Source of the DNA: Acidovorax benzenivorans
GTDB taxonomy: Bacteria; Pseudomonadota; Gammaproteobacteria; Burkholderiales; Burkholderiaceae_C
Assembly (NCBI RefSeq): GCF_028680575.1
Contig: NZ_JAPCKI010000004.1
Coordinates: 1-64,000, forward strand
Direction: 5' to 3'
Length of the DNA: 64,000 bases
Part shown: positions 1 to 8,225 of the stretch, piece by piece
How positions within the stretch are numbered: position 1 is the first letter of the stretch
Layout: each line of letters starts with the position of its first letter
Made by a program: the position numbers and the translations under genes
The notes under the pieces: model-generated
The model's database searches: none
Seen by the model: the letters and a program-made list of their open reading frames with translations, nothing else
What the model was told of the DNA's origin: nothing

Positions 1-76
1 TTGCGATCTCGCTGAGGGAGAGTTGGTCGCGCAGCCTCATGCGCCTGACCTTGCCAATCATGTCCATGGTGATCAC
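1..76 (-). CDS. istA: IS21-family transposase (IstA), N-terminal fragment cut by window edge
   Basis: On the minus strand a GTG at 76 (or ATG at 67) opens a frame reading VITMDMIGKVRRMRLRDQLS and on to the window edge. The MDMIGKVRRM start followed by a basic helix and LSLSEIA is typical of the N-terminal helix-turn-helix of IS21-family IstA transposases, which bind the element ends and carry out the DDE cut-and-paste reaction with the IstB ATPase. AGGGA lies just upstream of the GTG as a ribosome site. Only about 25 codons are in view, so intactness cannot be judged. Confidence 0.75.
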   Translation of the reverse strand, partial: MITMDMIGKVRRMRLRDQLSLSEIA

Positions 77-174
77 CTTGAATCCCTGCTGAAATTCTCA
101 GCAGGTCAGTGGAACACCCTGGTCAATTTTGGATTGGCACTTTGCGGTTTAGCTGGTCAAGATTGCATCGGCAC
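77..174. mobile_element. Probable terminal repeats of the IS21-family element
   Basis: Two imperfect direct repeats lie just upstream of the istA start: CTGGTCAATTTTGGATTGGC at 119-138 and CTGGTCAAGATTGCATCGGC at 153-172, each followed by AC. Repeated ~20-bp blocks of this sort near the termini are usual in IS21-family elements, where IstA binds. The exact outer tip and any target duplication could not be fixed from this side alone; it probably lies between about 175 and 240. Confidence 0.5.
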
Positions 175-419
175 CAACATTAAGAGCCCAATACGCCAGT
201 GCAGCGTCAGAATTAAAGCCAGTTCAAACAGCGCATCCATGTAGTTGTCCAAGCTCCTGAAGTGGCCGCTTTTGGCCGATAGTACTCATTCGCGAACGCG
301 AAGCGTACGACTGCAACCAGCCTTGAGCGGTCAATGACCCAGCTCTGCATAGGTTTCCCCATACAGAGCACGCCTTCGCCCGCCTGTTGGCCTGCCGCCA
401 ACGCGGCGCAGCACCACCC
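175..419. other. Intergenic stretch between IS end and LacI gene
   Basis: No convincing gene. The short open frames here lack family features and ribosome sites. The stretch probably includes the outer tip of the IS and the chromosomal sequence downstream of the LacI-type regulator. No clear intrinsic terminator was seen for the regulator. Confidence 0.4.
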
Positions 420-1487
420 CTACGGCAAATTCTCCCGAAAAATCACCTGACTCCGCGTCGTCTCCACCCCGCTCGTCGGCTCCCGCCCATCCCGCAGATT
501 CGCAAAAATCCGCACGCAATTCATCACCGCGCCCTGCGGGTTCTGCGTGATCACCGCGTCCATCGTCCCGTCGATCAGCAGCGCCCGCGTATCCGGCGTG
601 AGGCCATGGCCGATGAACACGATCTTGCGGTCTGCACCGGCTTCTTTCAGCGCCCGGCCGATGCCTTCGGCCCCGCCGCCGATGTTGTAGATGCCTGCCA
701 GGTCGTCGTGCTGCTCCAGCAGCGCGCGGGCCTGGCGGTAGTTGCGTTCGGCGTCGTCCTGGCCTTCGCGCACGCCCACCACCTGCACCAGGGGGAACTG
801 TTCTTCAAACAGGTGCAAAAAGCCCGCTTCGCGCTCCTCGTGAGCGCGGTAGCGCAGTGATCCAACAATCATCGCCACATGCGCCTTGCGGCTGTGGGCC
901 AGCGGGCCCATGAAGCGGGCGATCAGGTAGGCGGCGGTGCGGCCGGCGGCGCGGTTGTCCAGGCCCACATAGGCCACGCGGCGTGAGTTGGATAAATCGG
1001 AGATCAGCGTGACCGTGGGCACGCCCTGCTCGGCCAGCTGGGCCACGGCCTCGCGCACCACGGGGTGCTCCAGCGCCATGAAGGCGATGCCGTCACAGCG
1101 CTTGCCGTAGTGCAGCAGCGCTTTGGCCAGCGCGTCGGGGTTAAAGCTTTCGATATATGCCGCCTGGCAGCGCACGTTGAACGGTGCCCAGTGGTCTTGC
1201 GCGTAGCCGATCACGTCGCCCAGCATTTGCAGAAAGCGGTTGCTGCCCTCGGGGATCAGCACCATCAGCCGCAAGGGCTGGGGTTGCAGTGCTGCGTGCA
1301 GCTCGGCCTGCGGCAGGTAGCCCAGGGTGGCGGCGGCCTGCAGCACCCGCTGCGCGGTGGCGTTGCGCACGCCCGATCGCTGGTTCAGCACCCGGTCGAC
1401 CGTGGCGGTGGAAACGCCGGACAGCTGGGCAATGTCGGGGATGCGCGGACTGCGGGGACTGCTGGGGTTGGGCGGGATTTGGGCCAT
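420..1487 (-). CDS. LacI-family transcriptional regulator
   Basis: A 355-residue protein when started at ATG 1487; a TTG at 1502 would add five residues. The N-terminal helix-turn-helix is clear at residues ~17-60 (IPDIAQLSGVSTATVDRVLN, then a hinge with LGYLP). It is followed by a periplasmic-binding-protein-like sensor domain (LMVLIPEGSNRFLQMLG onward) that normally binds a sugar or sugar acid. It is divergent from the ABC transporter/RuBisCO-like operon starting at 1653, so it probably controls that operon and itself through operators in 1488-1650. The AsnIle-Gly-Gly-Gly-Ala-Glu stretch and the closing QVIFREN resemble the GntR/LacI sugar-acid branch. The ligand is unknown. Confidence 0.9.
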   Translation of the reverse strand: MAQIPPNPSSPRSPRIPDIAQLSGVSTATVDRVLNQRSGVRNATAQRVLQAAATLGYLPQAELHAALQPQPLRLMVLIPEGSNRFLQMLGDVIGYAQDHWAPFNVRCQAAYIESFNPDALAKALLHYGKRCDGIAFMALEHPVVREAVAQLAEQGVPTVTLISDLSNSRRVAYVGLDNRAAGRTAAYLIARFMGPLAHSRKAHVAMIVGSLRYRAHEEREAGFLHLFEEQFPLVQVVGVREGQDDAERNYRQARALLEQHDDLAGIYNIGGGAEGIGRALKEAGADRKIVFIGHGLTPDTRALLIDGTMDAVITQNPQGAVMNCVRIFANLRDGREPTSGVETTRSQVIFRENLP

Positions 1488-1603
1488 GTACGATTCAATC
1501 AAAAACCATCATTCCGCTTGCTGGTATTTGATGGATTCTGCGGATACTATCACTCGGCGTTCGGTGCTGAAAGGCATCAGAACCCATCAGTACAAACCCT
1601 AGG

Positions 1604-1631
1604 TTGTGACGGCTGGCACCCTTGCCATACC
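1604..1631 (+). promoter_or_regulatory. Candidate promoter of the transporter/RuBisCO-like operon
   Basis: TTGTGA at 1604-1609 and CATACC at 1626-1631 are 16 bp apart, about 20 bp before the ribosome site of the 26-codon frame at 1653. The match to sigma-70 consensus is moderate. LacI-type operators would be expected around it, but no perfect palindrome was found. Confidence 0.3.
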
Positions 1632-1652
1632 GATCACACAGGAGACAAAGAC

Positions 1653-1733
1653 ATGCCTGGTATTTCCGCTCACGCTCGCCTGCGTCCACAGGGCAAGCCG
1701 CCGGTTTTTGGCCGCCGCGCCAGCACCCGCTGA
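1653..1733 (+). CDS. 26-residue open frame, possible leader peptide
   Basis: ATG at 1653 follows AGGAGA at 1640-1645 with ideal spacing and encodes 26 residues starting MPGISAHARLRPQGK and ending RRASTR, before a TGA at 1731. Five of the 26 residues are Arg. It lies between the putative promoter and the first permease. That permease has no clear ribosome site at its ATG (1758), and a TTG at 1734 directly abuts this stop codon. A translated leader that couples or attenuates expression is plausible. No family is recognised and no terminator/antiterminator pair is obvious downstream. Confidence 0.5.
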   Translation: MPGISAHARLRPQGKPPVFGRRASTR

Positions 1734-1757
1734 TTGACGCGCACGGTTGCTGCACTC

Positions 1758-2441
1758 ATGACGTACGAGTTCGACTTTGCCAGCGTGCTGGCCAACTGGC
1801 CCCAGTTTCTGGAAGGGGCCTGGATGACCATCCTGCTGTCCTTCCCGGCCACCGTGATTGGTTTTGTGGGCGGCACGCTGCTGGCCATTGGCCGCCGCAG
1901 CGACCAGCGCTGGCTGGTGCGGGCCTGCGGCGCCTATGTAGAGGTGCTGCGCAACACGCCGCTGCTGGTGCAGGTGTTTCTGGTTTTCTTTGGCCTGGCC
2001 AGCCTGGGCTTCAAGGTGTCGGCGTTTGCTGCGGCGCTGGTGACGCTGGTGATCAACGTGGCGGCCTACACCTGCGAAATCATGCGGGCGGGCATGGATT
2101 CGATCCACAAGGGCCAGATCGAGGCGGCCGAGTGCCTGGGCCTCACGCGCCGGCAGGTGTACTGGCACGTGGTGCTGCGCCCGGCGATGGAGAAGGTGTA
2201 CCCCGCGCTCACCAGCCAGTTTGTGCTGCTGATGCTGGCCTCGTCCATCACCTCGCAGATTTCGGTAGAAGAACTCACGGCCGTGGCGGCAAGGGTGCAG
2301 TCCGAGACCTTCCGCCCGTTTGAGGCTTACATCCTGGTGGCGGTGGCGTATTTGGCGCTGTCGCTGCTGATGCGGCTAGGGCTGTGGGTGTTCGGGCAGA
2401 TCGTGTTCACGCGCCAACGCAAATTGGGGAATGCCAAATGA
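1758..2441 (+). CDS. Polar-amino-acid-type ABC transporter permease (HisM/GlnP family), first subunit
   Basis: A 227-residue inner-membrane permease, starting at ATG 1758 (an in-frame TTG at 1734 is the alternative). It has hydrophobic segments near residues 15-40, 55-85, 90-110 and 180-205. The EAA-type loop contacting the ATPase reads AAECLGLTRRQVYWHVVLRP. Length and pattern match PAAT-family permeases. The next permease begins in the ATGA overlap at 2438, so the two are translationally coupled and should form a heterodimer. The genomic partners (RuBisCO-like protein, DUF1537 kinase) argue that the substrate is not a standard amino acid. Confidence 0.9.
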   Translation: MTYEFDFASVLANWPQFLEGAWMTILLSFPATVIGFVGGTLLAIGRRSDQRWLVRACGAYVEVLRNTPLLVQVFLVFFGLASLGFKVSAFAAALVTLVINVAAYTCEIMRAGMDSIHKGQIEAAECLGLTRRQVYWHVVLRPAMEKVYPALTSQFVLLMLASSITSQISVEELTAVAARVQSETFRPFEAYILVAVAYLALSLLMRLGLWVFGQIVFTRQRKLGNAK

Positions 2442-3127
2442 TTGACGGTGGACTGAACTCGTATCACCTGCAGTACCTGCTGTGGGGCGCGCTGTGGACC
2501 ATTGGCCTGTCGCTGATTGCGTTTGTGGGCGGTGGTCTGGCCGGGGGCGTGATTGCGCTGTGCCGCGTCAGCCCCATCAAGGCGGTGCGCTGGGCGACGA
2601 TTGCGTGGATTCAGATCATCCAGGGCACGCCGCTGCTGGTGGTGCTGTTTCTCTGCTACTTCGGCCTGTCCATCATGGGGCTGGAACTGCCCGCCATTGT
2701 GGCGGCCAGCATTGCGATGATTGTTTACGTCAGCGCGTATCTGGGCGAGATCTGGCGCGGGTGCATTGAATCGGTGCCGCGCACGCAGTGGGAGGCGGCC
2801 GAGTGCCTGGCCCTGTCGCGCACCCAGCGCATGCGGCTGGTGGTGCTGCCGCAGGCAGTGCGCATTGCCACGCCGCCCACGGTGGGCTTCATGGTGCAGA
2901 TCGTGAAGAACACTTCGCTGGCGTCCATCGTGGGGTTTATCGAGCTGGTGCGTGCGGGGCAGCTCATCAACAACTCGATCTTTCAGCCTTTCACCGTGTA
3001 CCTGCTGATCGCCATCGTCTACTTTGCGATGTGCTACCCGCTGTCGGTATGGAGCCGCAAGCTGGAGCAGCGCCAGCAGTTTGGTAACAACCGAGGCACA
3101 GCCCCCCCTTCTGTGACCACCGCATGA
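2438..3127 (+). CDS. Polar-amino-acid-type ABC transporter permease, second subunit
   Basis: A 229-residue membrane protein whose ATG at 2438 overlaps the stop of the preceding permease (ATGA). It carries the same fold and the EAA loop AAECLALSRTQRMRLVVLPQ, followed by the conserved IVKNTSLASIVGFIEL stretch typical of PAAT permeases. Its stop overlaps a possible ATG of the ATPase at 3124. Together with the 1758 gene it forms the membrane channel of the importer. Confidence 0.92.
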   Translation: MIDGGLNSYHLQYLLWGALWTIGLSLIAFVGGGLAGGVIALCRVSPIKAVRWATIAWIQIIQGTPLLVVLFLCYFGLSIMGLELPAIVAASIAMIVYVSAYLGEIWRGCIESVPRTQWEAAECLALSRTQRMRLVVLPQAVRIATPPTVGFMVQIVKNTSLASIVGFIELVRAGQLINNSIFQPFTVYLLIAIVYFAMCYPLSVWSRKLEQRQQFGNNRGTAPPSVTTA

Positions 3128-3141
3128 AACGAGAAGACACC

Positions 3142-3930
<789 letters not shown>

Positions 3931-3986
3931 GTTTCAGGCCTGCCCTTTTCGATTCGTTAGCCAAAAACCACCAGGAGACAACCACC

Positions 3987-4781
3987 ATGACCGCATCCCT
4001 CATCTTCCGCCGCACCTTGCTGGCTGTGGGCGCCGCCGCCCTGTGCCTGCCCGCCATGGCAGACCTGGCCGAGATCAAATCCGCTGGCAAGCTGCGCGTG
4101 GGCATCGACTTTGGCGCGCCGTTCTACGGCTACGTGGACGAAAAGATGAAGCCCGTGGGCTCGGACGTGGAAGCGGCCGAGCTGCTGGCCAAGGACCTGG
4201 GCCTGACGCTGGAGATCGTGAACACCACCAACTCCGCGCGCATCCCCAACCTGCTGTCCAACAAAGTGGACCTGATCATCTCGTCGCTGTCGATCACGCC
4301 AGAGCGCCAGAAGGCCGTGGACTTCTCCATCCCCTACGGCGCCATCCAGGCCGCGGTGGGCGCGCCCAAGAGCTTGAAGTTGACCAGCATCGAAGACCTG
4401 GCCGGCAAGACCGTGGCCGTGACGCGCGGTGGCCCCCAAGACAAGATCGTGACCGAGCGCGCACCGCAGGCCAAGGTGGTGCGGTTTGACGATGAATCCG
4501 CCTCCATCACCGCCGCCGCCACCGGCCAGGCCGACATCGTTGCCATCACGCCGCCGATCATCGCGGCCATCGCCAAGAAGAACCCGTCGCGCGACTTTGA
4601 GACCAAGTTCATCCTGCAGTCGTACCAGCTGGGCGTGGCCATGCGCAAAGGCCAGCCCGAGCTGATGGCCGCCGTCAACGGCTGGATCAAGACCAACCTG
4701 GCCAACGGCAAGCTCAACGACATCCATGTGAAGTACGCAGGCGTGCCGATCCCCAAAGAAATCATCGACGGCGCGAAGTAA
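3987..4781 (+). CDS. Periplasmic substrate-binding protein of the ABC importer, unusual ligand pocket
   Basis: A 264-residue protein with AGGAGA before ATG 3987 and a Sec signal peptide (RRTLLAVGAAALCLPAMA, cleavage near residue 25). The fold is the PAAT/SBP family 3 type: LRVGIDFGAPFYGYV, SLSITPERQKAVDFSIPY, and a C-terminal lobe. In amino-acid binders of this family an Arg in the TPERxK motif holds the alpha-carboxylate (Arg107 here), and an Asp about five residues after the GxxD box holds the alpha-amino group. At that second place this protein reads GQADIVAITPP, with Thr188 in place of Asp. By inference the ligand is a carboxylate without an alpha-amino group, such as an acid sugar, which fits the operon. 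Confidence 0.9.
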   Translation: MTASLIFRRTLLAVGAAALCLPAMADLAEIKSAGKLRVGIDFGAPFYGYVDEKMKPVGSDVEAAELLAKDLGLTLEIVNTTNSARIPNLLSNKVDLIISSLSITPERQKAVDFSIPYGAIQAAVGAPKSLKLTSIEDLAGKTVAVTRGGPQDKIVTERAPQAKVVRFDDESASITAAATGQADIVAITPPIIAAIAKKNPSRDFETKFILQSYQLGVAMRKGQPELMAAVNGWIKTNLANGKLNDIHVKYAGVPIPKEIIDGAK

Positions 4782-4877
4782 GCCAACAAGCAAGCCAAGC
4801 CTGCAACCTGGGCGGCGCCTGATGGGCCCCGCCCGGCTGCGCCCTGCCCAGACGCATCACCACCAAAAGGAATTTTT

Positions 4878-5420
4878 ATGAGCCGTCATTTCGGCGCCAT
4901 CCGCCAACTTGGCTATGTGGTCCACGACATCGAAGCCGCCATGGACTACTGGAGCAAGACCCTGGGCGTGGGCCCGTGGTTCTACAACCCCAAGGTTCCG
5001 ATCAAGAACTACGTTTACAAGGGCGAGCACTACGAGCCGCACAACTCGGTGGCCCTTGCCAACTCGGGTTACGTGCAGGTCGAGCTGATCCAGACGCGCA
5101 ACGACGTGCCGTCGATGTACCGCGACTTTTTGCAAGCCGGGCGCACCGGGCTGCAGCATGTGGCGTACTGGACGAGCGACTACGACGCGGACCTGGCGCG
5201 GCTGACGGCCCAGGGCTTCAAGACGGTAATGAGCGGCGAGGTGGGCGAAAAGGGCCGGTTTGTCTACTTCGACACCGAGTACCACCCCGGCACGGTGATC
5301 GAGCTGTCGGAAGTGGCAGGCCCCAAGGGCCGCATGTTCGACCTGATTCGTGCGGAGTCGGAAACCTGGGATGGCAAGACGGACCCGGTGCGGCCGTTTC
5401 CTGACCTGTCCAAGATCTGA
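4878..5420 (+). CDS. VOC-fold (glyoxalase/epimerase-like) protein
   Basis: A 180-residue protein with AAGGAA before ATG 4878. Two beta-alpha-beta-beta-beta units are visible: residues ~8-70 (RQLGYVVHDIEAAMDYWSKT) and ~92-145 (LQHVAYWTSDYDADLARLTA). In metal-dependent VOC enzymes such as glyoxalase I and methylmalonyl-CoA epimerase, ligands come from the first strand and from paired His/Glu positions. Here the first-strand ligand position is Gln10 rather than His, with Glu69, His94 and Glu142 in the other places. It lies between the binding protein and the RuBisCO-like gene, so an epimerase, isomerase or lyase step on the imported compound is likely. The exact reaction is unknown. Confidence 0.85.
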   Translation: MSRHFGAIRQLGYVVHDIEAAMDYWSKTLGVGPWFYNPKVPIKNYVYKGEHYEPHNSVALANSGYVQVELIQTRNDVPSMYRDFLQAGRTGLQHVAYWTSDYDADLARLTAQGFKTVMSGEVGEKGRFVYFDTEYHPGTVIELSEVAGPKGRMFDLIRAESETWDGKTDPVRPFPDLSKI

Positions 5421-5446
5421 AGACGCCCAGAATTTCAAGCCAAATT

Positions 5447-5490
5447 GACCTCTAGCGCTTATTCCATATGCGCTAGCAGCTATTAAAACA
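5447..5490. repeat. Comamonadaceae-type short palindromic element, copy 1
   Basis: CTCTAGCGCTTATTCCATAT followed by GCGCTAGCAGCTATT forms an imperfect inverted repeat with AGCGC halves, located between the VOC gene and the RuBisCO-like gene. Related copies lie near 19.8, 39.95, 42.7 and 59.35 kb and, in part, inside coding sequences. As RNA it would fold into a hairpin within the operon. Confidence 0.7.
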
Positions 5491-5507
5491 GTAGTAACAC
5501 CTCAACC

Positions 5508-6788
5508 ATGTCCCCAGACCGCTTTGAAGCCACCTACCTGATCGAGACCCCGCTGGACCCGGCCCACGTGGCCGAAGTGCTGGCAGGCGAACAATCGTGT
5601 GGCACCTTCACCCGGGTGGAGGGCGAGACCGACGCGCTGCGCGAGCGTGCGCGCGCCACGGTCGAATCGGTGGAGCTGCTGGACGTGGCGCCCGCCCCTT
5701 CGCTGCCCAACGGCTGGATGCAGCGGCGCGGCATGTTCGACACGCCGCAGACCTGGCAGCGCGCCCGTCTGCGCGTGAGCTTTCCGTGCGACAACATCGG
5801 CCCCAACCTGCCCACGCTGGCCGCCACGGTGTCGGGCAACTTGTACGACCTGGGCGAGGTCACCGGCCTGCGCCTGGAGTCGATGAAACTGCCCAGCGCC
5901 TACCGCGCGCAGTTCGACATGCCCCGCCACGGCATCAGCGGCACCCGCGCGTTAACCGGCGTGCAGGGGCGCCCGCTCATCGGCACCATCATCAAGCCCA
6001 ACGTGGGTTTGTCGGCCGAAGAAACCGGCGACCTGGCAGGCCGCCTGTGCGCTGCGGGCGTGGACTTCATCAAGGACGACGAGGTCTGCGCGAACCCGGT
6101 GCATGCGCCGCTGGCCGACCGCGTCAAAGCCGTGATGCGGCGGGTGCGCGCCCACCAGGACAAAACCGGCAAGCTGGTGATGGTGGCCTTCAACATCACC
6201 GACGAGACCGACGCCATGCGCCGCCACGCCGACCTGATCGCGGCCGAGGGTGGCAGCTGTGTGATGGTCAGCCTGAACTGGTGCGGTTACTCCAGCGTGC
6301 AAACCCTGCGCCGCCACACCCCGCTGGCGCTGCACGGTCACCGCAACGGCTATGGCGCGCTGTCTCGCCACCCGCTGCTGGGCTTCTCGTTCAACGCCTG
6401 GCAAACGCTGTGGCGCCTGGCCGGTGTGGACCACATGCACGTGCATGGCCTGCAGGGCAAGTTCTCGCAGACCGATGAAGAAGTGATCGAATCCGCCCAC
6501 GACACCCTGGCCCCGCTGTGCGAAGGCCTGGACGACCGCGTGTTGCCCGCCTTCTCCAACGGCCAGTGGGCCGGTACGGTGCCCGCCACCTGGGACAGCA
6601 TCCGGTCCAACGACCTGTTGTTCATGTCGGGCGGCGGCATCTTGGCGCACCCGGACGGCCCTGCTGCGGGCGTGGCCAGCCTGCAGCAGGCCTGGGACGC
6701 GGTGCAAAAAGGCGAAACGCTGGCCGAACGCGCGGCACATGCCCCAGAGCTGCGCCGCGCCATCGACTTCTTCGGCAAGAAGTCCTGA
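5508..6788 (+). CDS. RuBisCO-like protein (form IV large-subunit homologue)
   Basis: A 426-residue protein of the RuBisCO large-chain superfamily. The catalytic framework is largely retained: Lys163 in GTIIKPNVGL (spinach Lys175), the carbamate/metal motif FIKDDE with Lys189, Asp191 and Glu192 (201, 203, 204), His278-Arg279 (294-295), His311 (327), Lys318 in the GK pair (334), and the phosphate loop SGGG at 374-377. Loop 6 and the N-terminus differ from true carboxylases, and no small subunit or phosphoribulokinase is nearby. Members paired with DUF1537 kinases include the 3-oxo-isoapionate-4-phosphate decarboxylase/transcarboxylase enzymes OiaX/OiaT of apiose breakdown. Its place just before a DUF1537 kinase suggests a related reaction on a phosphorylated keto-acid sugar. 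It may start from ATG 5508. Confidence 0.92.
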   Translation: MSPDRFEATYLIETPLDPAHVAEVLAGEQSCGTFTRVEGETDALRERARATVESVELLDVAPAPSLPNGWMQRRGMFDTPQTWQRARLRVSFPCDNIGPNLPTLAATVSGNLYDLGEVTGLRLESMKLPSAYRAQFDMPRHGISGTRALTGVQGRPLIGTIIKPNVGLSAEETGDLAGRLCAAGVDFIKDDEVCANPVHAPLADRVKAVMRRVRAHQDKTGKLVMVAFNITDETDAMRRHADLIAAEGGSCVMVSLNWCGYSSVQTLRRHTPLALHGHRNGYGALSRHPLLGFSFNAWQTLWRLAGVDHMHVHGLQGKFSQTDEEVIESAHDTLAPLCEGLDDRVLPAFSNGQWAGTVPATWDSIRSNDLLFMSGGGILAHPDGPAAGVASLQQAWDAVQKGETLAERAAHAPELRRAIDFFGKKS

Positions 6789-6791
6789 ACC

Positions 6792-8141
6792 ATGACCACC
6801 ACCGCTCCCCGGTTTGGCTGGTACGGCGACGACTTCACCGGCGCCACCGACACCCTGGCCGTGCTGGCGCAGGCGGGCCTGCGGTCCATGCTGTTCATGG
6901 GCGTGCCCAGCGCCAGCGCCCTGGCCGCAGCAGGGCCGCTGGACGCCGTGGGCATTGCAGGCGCTGCGCGCGCCATGGCGCCCGAAGCCATGCGCGCCGA
7001 ACTAGCGCCCGTGGGCCGATTTTTCAGACAGATCGCGCCCACCGTGCTGCACTACAAGGTGTGTTCCACCTTCGACAGCGCACCACACGTCGGCAACATT
7101 GCGTGTGCCATCCAGACGCTGCACCCCAGTGTGGACAACCGCTGGGTGCCCATCCTCGGAGGCCAGCCCAGCCTGGGCAGATACTGCGCGTTCAGCAACT
7201 TGTTTGCCGCGGCCGGGACGGGTGGCGCGGTTTACCGCATTGACCGGCACCCGACCATGCACCGGCACCCGGTGACCCCCATGGGCGAAGCTGACTTGCG
7301 GCTGCACCTGGCCCAACAAGGATTGCAGGGCATCGCGGCACTGCACTACCCGTTGTACGAAGCAGATACCAGCAACGACGCAGCCGCCCTGCCCACCGCC
7401 CTCGGCGCCCTTCTGAGCACGGGCCCTGCCGATCTGCCGTTCTTGCCCACGTTGCTGGACCTGACCAGTGCAGACCAGCTGACCAGTGTGGGGCGCCTGC
7501 TGTGGCAACAGGCACAACACGCCCGCCTGCTCGCCGTGGGGCCCAGCTCCGTGGCACAAGCGCTGATCGCGTGCTGGGAAGCCCACACAAGCCAATCAGC
7601 CCCCGCCTTGGCGCCATCACCCGCCCCTGTGTTCGCCTGGGCTGGCAGCCTGTCACCCATCACTGCGGCCCAGGTCCAGGCTGCAACGTCTTATCAACGC
7701 ATCCCTGTGGACGCGCACCGGCTGGAGAACGACGCGGCCTACACCCAGGCCACCCAGCGCGCGATATGCGCTGGGCTGCAACAGGGCCATCACGTACTGG
7801 CCTACACCGGTCCTGCGGACGGATCATCCAGCCCGGCCAGTGGTGGCGCCTCGGCCGCTGTCGCCCCCGCCAGCGCGGCCCTGGTAGCCCGTGTGGTGCA
7901 GGCGCAGGTCGACCACGGCACGCCCCTGCGGCGCATTGGCATCGCGGGGGGGGACACCTCCAGCCACGCCGTGCAGGCGCTGCAGCTGTGGGGGCTGTCG
8001 TACAAAACCACGGTATGCCCCGGCGTCACGCTGAGCCGCGCGCACAGTGCAGACCCGTCGCGCGACGGGCTTGAACTGATGCTCAAGGGTGGACAGATGG
8101 GGGGAACGGATCTGTTCCAAAGACTGCTCGGCGCCGTCTGA
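6792..8141 (+). CDS. DUF1537 four-carbon acid-sugar kinase family protein
   Basis: A 449-residue protein beginning three bases after the RuBisCO-like gene. The N-terminal domain shows the family motif WYGDDFTGATD (residues 10-20) and HYKVCSTFDSAPHVGNI (near residue 87). The C-terminal nucleotide-binding domain has the Gly-rich IGIAGGDTSSHAVQAL. Characterised relatives phosphorylate threonate, erythronate, 3-oxo-tetronates or 3-oxo-isoapionate (OtnK, DtnK, OiaK). The likely role is ATP-dependent phosphorylation of an imported or oxidised acid sugar, giving the substrate of the adjacent RuBisCO-like enzyme. The C-terminal domain has an Ala/Ser-rich insert (GSSSPASGGASAAVAPASAA) not typical of the family. 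Confidence 0.9.
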   Translation: MTTTAPRFGWYGDDFTGATDTLAVLAQAGLRSMLFMGVPSASALAAAGPLDAVGIAGAARAMAPEAMRAELAPVGRFFRQIAPTVLHYKVCSTFDSAPHVGNIACAIQTLHPSVDNRWVPILGGQPSLGRYCAFSNLFAAAGTGGAVYRIDRHPTMHRHPVTPMGEADLRLHLAQQGLQGIAALHYPLYEADTSNDAAALPTALGALLSTGPADLPFLPTLLDLTSADQLTSVGRLLWQQAQHARLLAVGPSSVAQALIACWEAHTSQSAPALAPSPAPVFAWAGSLSPITAAQVQAATSYQRIPVDAHRLENDAAYTQATQRAICAGLQQGHHVLAYTGPADGSSSPASGGASAAVAPASAALVARVVQAQVDHGTPLRRIGIAGGDTSSHAVQALQLWGLSYKTTVCPGVTLSRAHSADPSRDGLELMLKGGQMGGTDLFQRLLGAV

Positions 8142-8159
8142 CGGAGAGACATACAGGCA

Positions 8160-8186
8160 ATAAAAAAGCCCGCGCGTGGCGGGCTG
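8160..8186 (-). terminator. Intrinsic terminator of the aspartokinase gene
   Basis: Stem AGCCCGC (8167-8173) pairs with GCGGGCT (8179-8185) around a five-base loop. On the minus strand it is followed by TTTTTT, so it ends the aspartokinase transcript. The plus-strand operon also ends just before it, but there the T-run is absent. Confidence 0.85.
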
Positions 8187-8225
8187 GTGTCGGGCATTGC
8201 GGCAGGCGCACCTGCCGCAATTTCG

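Noticed and set aside
5508..6788. True carboxylating RuBisCO
   Set aside because: Loop and N-terminus differ from forms I-III, and there is no small subunit, activase, or phosphoribulokinase in the window.
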